This document shows, one piece after another, positions 27,304-29,830 of a stretch of DNA of 29,830 bases (position 1 is the stretch's first letter; each line of letters starts with the position of its first letter). Below the pieces are notes generated by a model, which was given only the letters and a program-made list of their open reading frames with translations, had not been told where the DNA came from and did not search any database. Both the position numbers and the translations under genes were made by a program. The DNA comes from CAYNYF01 sp964401385 (GTDB lineage: Bacteria; Planctomycetota; Phycisphaerae; SM23-33). The DNA lies in NCBI GenBank assembly GCA_964401385.1, contig CAYNYF010000051.1, positions 1 through 29,830 on the forward strand. The letters are read 5' to 3'.

Positions 27304-28692
27304 ATACGAGACAGCATTGACATCGGGGCGCGGCGGGAGCTTTTCGTTGACGGCTTCTTGATCGACCGGATGAAAGGCGTCCGGCTGGACCTGAAGAAGC
27401 CCGAGCGCCGCGAGGTATCCTTCACGGCCGATGCGCCCTGGGAGGACAACGTCGCCAGCTTCCTCAGCGTCTTCCGTGACGGCGAGACGGTCCGGCTGTA
27501 CTACCGGGCCAGCATTCCCGACCTCGGCGACGAGGACTGCAACATCGTCGCCCTGGCTGAAAGCACGGACGGCGGCGTGACGTTCTCGCGGCCGAATCTC
27601 GGCCTGGTCGAGTTCGAGGGGTCCAAGAGAAACAACATCCTCAGCATCGGCGGGCCTCCGCGGATTCCGCCGGCCTTCATCGACACCAACCCCGGCTGCC
27701 CGCCCGAGCAGCGCTACAAGGGGCTGAGTTGCCGATGGGAGGCGCTGTACGCCATGTGCTCGCCGGACGGGCTGCGCTGGAAATCGATGCTCGAGGGGCC
27801 GCTGGAAATGCCGGGCACGTTCGACACGGTCAACACGGCCTTCTGGGACTCCCTGTGCGGATGCTATCGAAGCTTCACCCGCTACTTTGAGAACCTCAGC
27901 CCGGACACGCCCGCCGAGCAGGTCCTGGGCGCGAGGCCGACGGTCGTCCGCGCCATCCAGAGCGCCACCTCGAGCGACTTCGTCAACTGGGCCAGGCCCG
28001 TGCCACATCAGTACGCCGACGCGGAGGACAGGATGCAGCTCTATACCAACGCGACGCTGCCCTGCCCCGGCGCCGAGCACATCTACCTGGCGTTCCCCAA
28101 TCGCTACGTCCAGGAGCGGATCGGCAAGCCCGATCATGTCCACCCGGGAGTCAACGACGCCGTCTTCATGACCAGCCGCGACGGCGTCCACTGGAACCGC
28201 CACCTGGAGGCCTGGGTCCGGCCGGGGCTGGACGAGATGAACTGGACGGAGCGCAACAACTACCCCACCTGGGGCATCGTGACGAGCCGCCCCGATGAAT
28301 GGTCCATGTACGTCAGCGAGCACTACCGCCACCACCGCCAGCGCCCGCGGCTCCGACGGCTGGCCATCCGCCCCCACGGCTTTGTCTCGGTTCACGCCGG
28401 CTATATTGACGGGGAGTTCGTCACCAAGCCGGTGAGCTTCCGCGGCCGGGAGCTGCGCCTGAACTACTCCACCTCGGCGGCGGGCTTCGTCCAGGCGGAG
28501 ATTCAGGACGCCCGCGGCAAGCCCATCGAGGGCTTCGCCCTCGGCGAGATGGACCCGCTCTTCGGCGACGAACTCGACCGCCGGATTGCCTGGAAGAACG
28601 GTTGGGACCTGGCCGCGCTGGGCGGGCGGGCGGTGCGGTTCCGCTTCGTCATGAAGGACGCGGACATCTTTGCCATGCGCGTGGCGGAGTAG
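27304..28692 (+). CDS. Glycosidase-like five-bladed propeller protein (GH32/43-type fold), non-standard start
   Basis: This is a 462-residue protein if it starts at the ATA at 27304. The first NTG codon in frame is TTG at 27358, but starting there removes the conserved segment IDIGARRELFVDGFLIDRM, which normally opens this family. The ATA is preceded by perfect GGAGG at 7 nt spacing, so it is an AUA start or an ATG altered by mutation or error. The body has the repeated strand pattern of the GH32/GH43-like propeller, with YAMCSPDGLRWKSM and AVFMTSRDGVHWNRHLEAW blade motifs, and ends in a small beta-sandwich (GRELRLNYSTSAAGFVQAEI) like that of GH32 relatives. There is no signal peptide, so it acts in the cytoplasm. 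It may hydrolyse or phosphorolyse an imported saccharide; I cannot name the catalytic residues. The next gene follows after 15 nt. Confidence 0.75.
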   Translation: MRDSIDIGARRELFVDGFLIDRMKGVRLDLKKPERREVSFTADAPWEDNVASFLSVFRDGETVRLYYRASIPDLGDEDCNIVALAESTDGGVTFSRPNLGLVEFEGSKRNNILSIGGPPRIPPAFIDTNPGCPPEQRYKGLSCRWEALYAMCSPDGLRWKSMLEGPLEMPGTFDTVNTAFWDSLCGCYRSFTRYFENLSPDTPAEQVLGARPTVVRAIQSATSSDFVNWARPVPHQYADAEDRMQLYTNATLPCPGAEHIYLAFPNRYVQERIGKPDHVHPGVNDAVFMTSRDGVHWNRHLEAWVRPGLDEMNWTERNNYPTWGIVTSRPDEWSMYVSEHYRHHRQRPRLRRLAIRPHGFVSVHAGYIDGEFVTKPVSFRGRELRLNYSTSAAGFVQAEIQDARGKPIEGFALGEMDPLFGDELDRRIAWKNGWDLAALGGRAVRFRFVMKDADIFAMRVAE

Positions 28693-28707
28693 ACAGGCAT
28701 CGACCGG

Positions 28708-29805
28708 ATGAGCCGGAAAGTTAAAGCCGAGCACGGGATTGTATGCAGGCTGCCGGGCGAGCCGTTCGGCTACTTCGGGTGGCCGTCCGTCGCGAGAATG
28801 GACGACGGCACGCTCGTCGTCTCCAGCTCCGGGCTGCGAACCGAGCACGTCTGCCCCTTCGGCAAGACCGTGTTGAACTTCAGCGCCGATTCCGGCCGGA
28901 CGTGGTCGGCCCCGCGGGTGGTCAACGATTCGCCCCTGGACGACCGCGACGCCGGCGTCGTCAGCCTCGGCGGCAAGGCGATGCTGGTGAGCTGGTTCAC
29001 CAGCGACACGCGCAGGTACTTCGATCGGGCGAAACAGTCTCTCTCGGCCGAAAGCATCGCTCGCTGGGAGCGGGCCTTCAGCACGTGGACGGACGGGACC
29101 CTCAAGCAGTGGCTGGGCTCCTGGGCCCTTCTGCTGGAAGGCGGCGCCCCGTGCGGCCGGCCAATCCGGGTGCCGGTGTCGGCGCCGCACGGGCCGGTGC
29201 GGCTGGCCGGCGGCGACTTGCTTTACCTCGGCAAGGCGGGCTTCGGCGCCGGCGATCAGCAATCCGGCGACGTCGTCGCCTGCCGCAGCAGCGACGGCGG
29301 GCGGACCTGGGCGGAGCTCGGCCATGTTCCGATCCATGACGGCACGAAGCGGGACAACTATCACGAGCCGCATGTCGCCGAGCTGGCCGACGGCCGGCTC
29401 ATCGGGATGATCCGCTTTGAAGGTCGCGGCCAGGACGACCCGGCCACGGACTATCACTTCCACTTGTTCCAGACGGCCTCGGACGACGGCGGGCGGACGT
29501 GGACGCGGGCCCGTCCGACCGGCGTCTACGGCAGCCCGCCCCACCTGCTTCGACATTCCTCCGGAGCGATCCTCTGCGCCTACGGCTATCGCCGGCCGCC
29601 CTATGGCCAGCGGGTGATGATCAGTCACGATGCCGGCGAGAGCTGGCGGAGCGACTGGATCCTCCGCGACGACGGGCCGGACGGGGACCTGGGCTACCCC
29701 GCCTCGGTGGAGATGCCCGACGGGTCGGTGCTGACCGTCTACTACCAGAAGTACCGCCCGGGCGAGAAATGCTCGCTCCTGTGGACCCGCTGGTCTCTAC
29801 CGTAG
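28708..29805 (+). CDS. Asp-box sialidase-like protein (exo-alpha-sialidase superfamily), cytoplasmic
   Basis: This 365-residue six-bladed-propeller protein has four Asp boxes: S59-W66 (SADSGRTW), S194-W201 (SSDGGRTW), S258-W265 (SDDGGRTW) and S306-W313 (SHDAGESW). The opening FGYFGWPSVARMDDGTLVV and the closing GYPASVEMPDGSVLTVYYQ are the usual first and last blade strands of the BNR sialidase-like proteins found in many planctomycetes. A true GH33 sialidase needs an Arg triad, a Tyr and a Glu; R30, R236 and some others could fill these places but I cannot confirm them by eye. No signal peptide is present. The ATG at 28708 has only a weak ribosome site, and the gene starts 15 nt after the previous stop, consistent with coupled translation. 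It closes the five-gene run. Confidence 0.8.
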   Translation: MSRKVKAEHGIVCRLPGEPFGYFGWPSVARMDDGTLVVSSSGLRTEHVCPFGKTVLNFSADSGRTWSAPRVVNDSPLDDRDAGVVSLGGKAMLVSWFTSDTRRYFDRAKQSLSAESIARWERAFSTWTDGTLKQWLGSWALLLEGGAPCGRPIRVPVSAPHGPVRLAGGDLLYLGKAGFGAGDQQSGDVVACRSSDGGRTWAELGHVPIHDGTKRDNYHEPHVAELADGRLIGMIRFEGRGQDDPATDYHFHLFQTASDDGGRTWTRARPTGVYGSPPHLLRHSSGAILCAYGYRRPPYGQRVMISHDAGESWRSDWILRDDGPDGDLGYPASVEMPDGSVLTVYYQKYRPGEKCSLLWTRWSLP

Positions 29806-29830
29806 TTTCCTTGCGATGGGATCGGGCGGA

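Noticed and set aside
27250..29628. A 792-codon minus-strand open frame across the last two genes
   Set aside because: Antisense shadow of two genes with clear propeller and Asp-box motifs; no family signal of its own.

Overview
The window is a GC-rich stretch of bacterial chromosome, most likely from a planctomycete (Phycisphaerae-like) or a close PVC relative. Pointers are the tail of a DUF4159 protein at the left edge, a caspase/C13-like secreted protein, GH123/DUF4091-type glycosidases, Asp-box (BNR) proteins, the Gfo/Idh/MocA plus TIM-barrel epimerase pairing, and a planctomycete-style LEPR-XLL sorting motif left in a short fragment. No rRNA, tRNA, CRISPR array or intact mobile element was recognised.

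Layout. (1) 1-3359, plus strand: the DUF4159 tail, a secreted caspase-fold protein that lacks the expected catalytic Cys, and a secreted Asp-box propeller protein joined to it by an ATGA overlap. (2) 3632-7086, minus strand: a hybrid histidine kinase (sensor-HisKA-HATPase-REC-REC-Hpt) overlapping a stand-alone receiver protein by 13 nt, which together form a phosphorelay. (3) 7543-8763, minus: an apiosidase-like (DUF4038/GH140) protein. (4) 9062-9598, plus: rubrerythrin. (5) 9739-18651, plus: four genes in a row, namely a GH20 hexosaminidase-like enzyme, a secreted NBR1-Ig protein of unknown function, and two different GH123/DUF4091-like proteins. This looks like an amino-sugar glycan degradation block. 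(6) 18810-23696, minus: a 1628-residue secreted multidomain protein of unknown function, with a good candidate promoter at 23807-23835. (7) 23900-24522: a scar region with two gene fragments, a LEPR-XLL-motif fragment on the minus strand and the C-terminus of an amidohydrolase on the plus strand. They meet head to head near 24260. (8) 24571-29805, plus: a tight five-gene run of NIF3-like protein, Gfo/Idh/MocA dehydrogenase, TIM-barrel isomerase/epimerase, a five-bladed-propeller glycosidase-like protein and an Asp-box sialidase-like protein.

How they may work together. Blocks 5 and 8 suggest stepwise breakdown of N-acetylated or otherwise decorated glycans. The exported GH20 and GH123-like enzymes would act outside the cytoplasm. 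The cytoplasmic dehydrogenase, TIM-barrel and glycosidase-like proteins would process the products, possibly by oxidation and elimination rather than simple hydrolysis. No transporter is in view. The hybrid kinase has an extracytoplasmic sensor and could report on such compounds, but nothing in the sequence ties it to them.

The points most worth a second look are the 1628-residue protein, the scar at 24.2 kb, an apparent AUA start codon at 27304 behind a perfect GGAGG, the kinase receiver with Glu in place of the phospho-Asp, and the caspase-like protein without its Cys. All family names come from reading motifs by eye; no database search was run.
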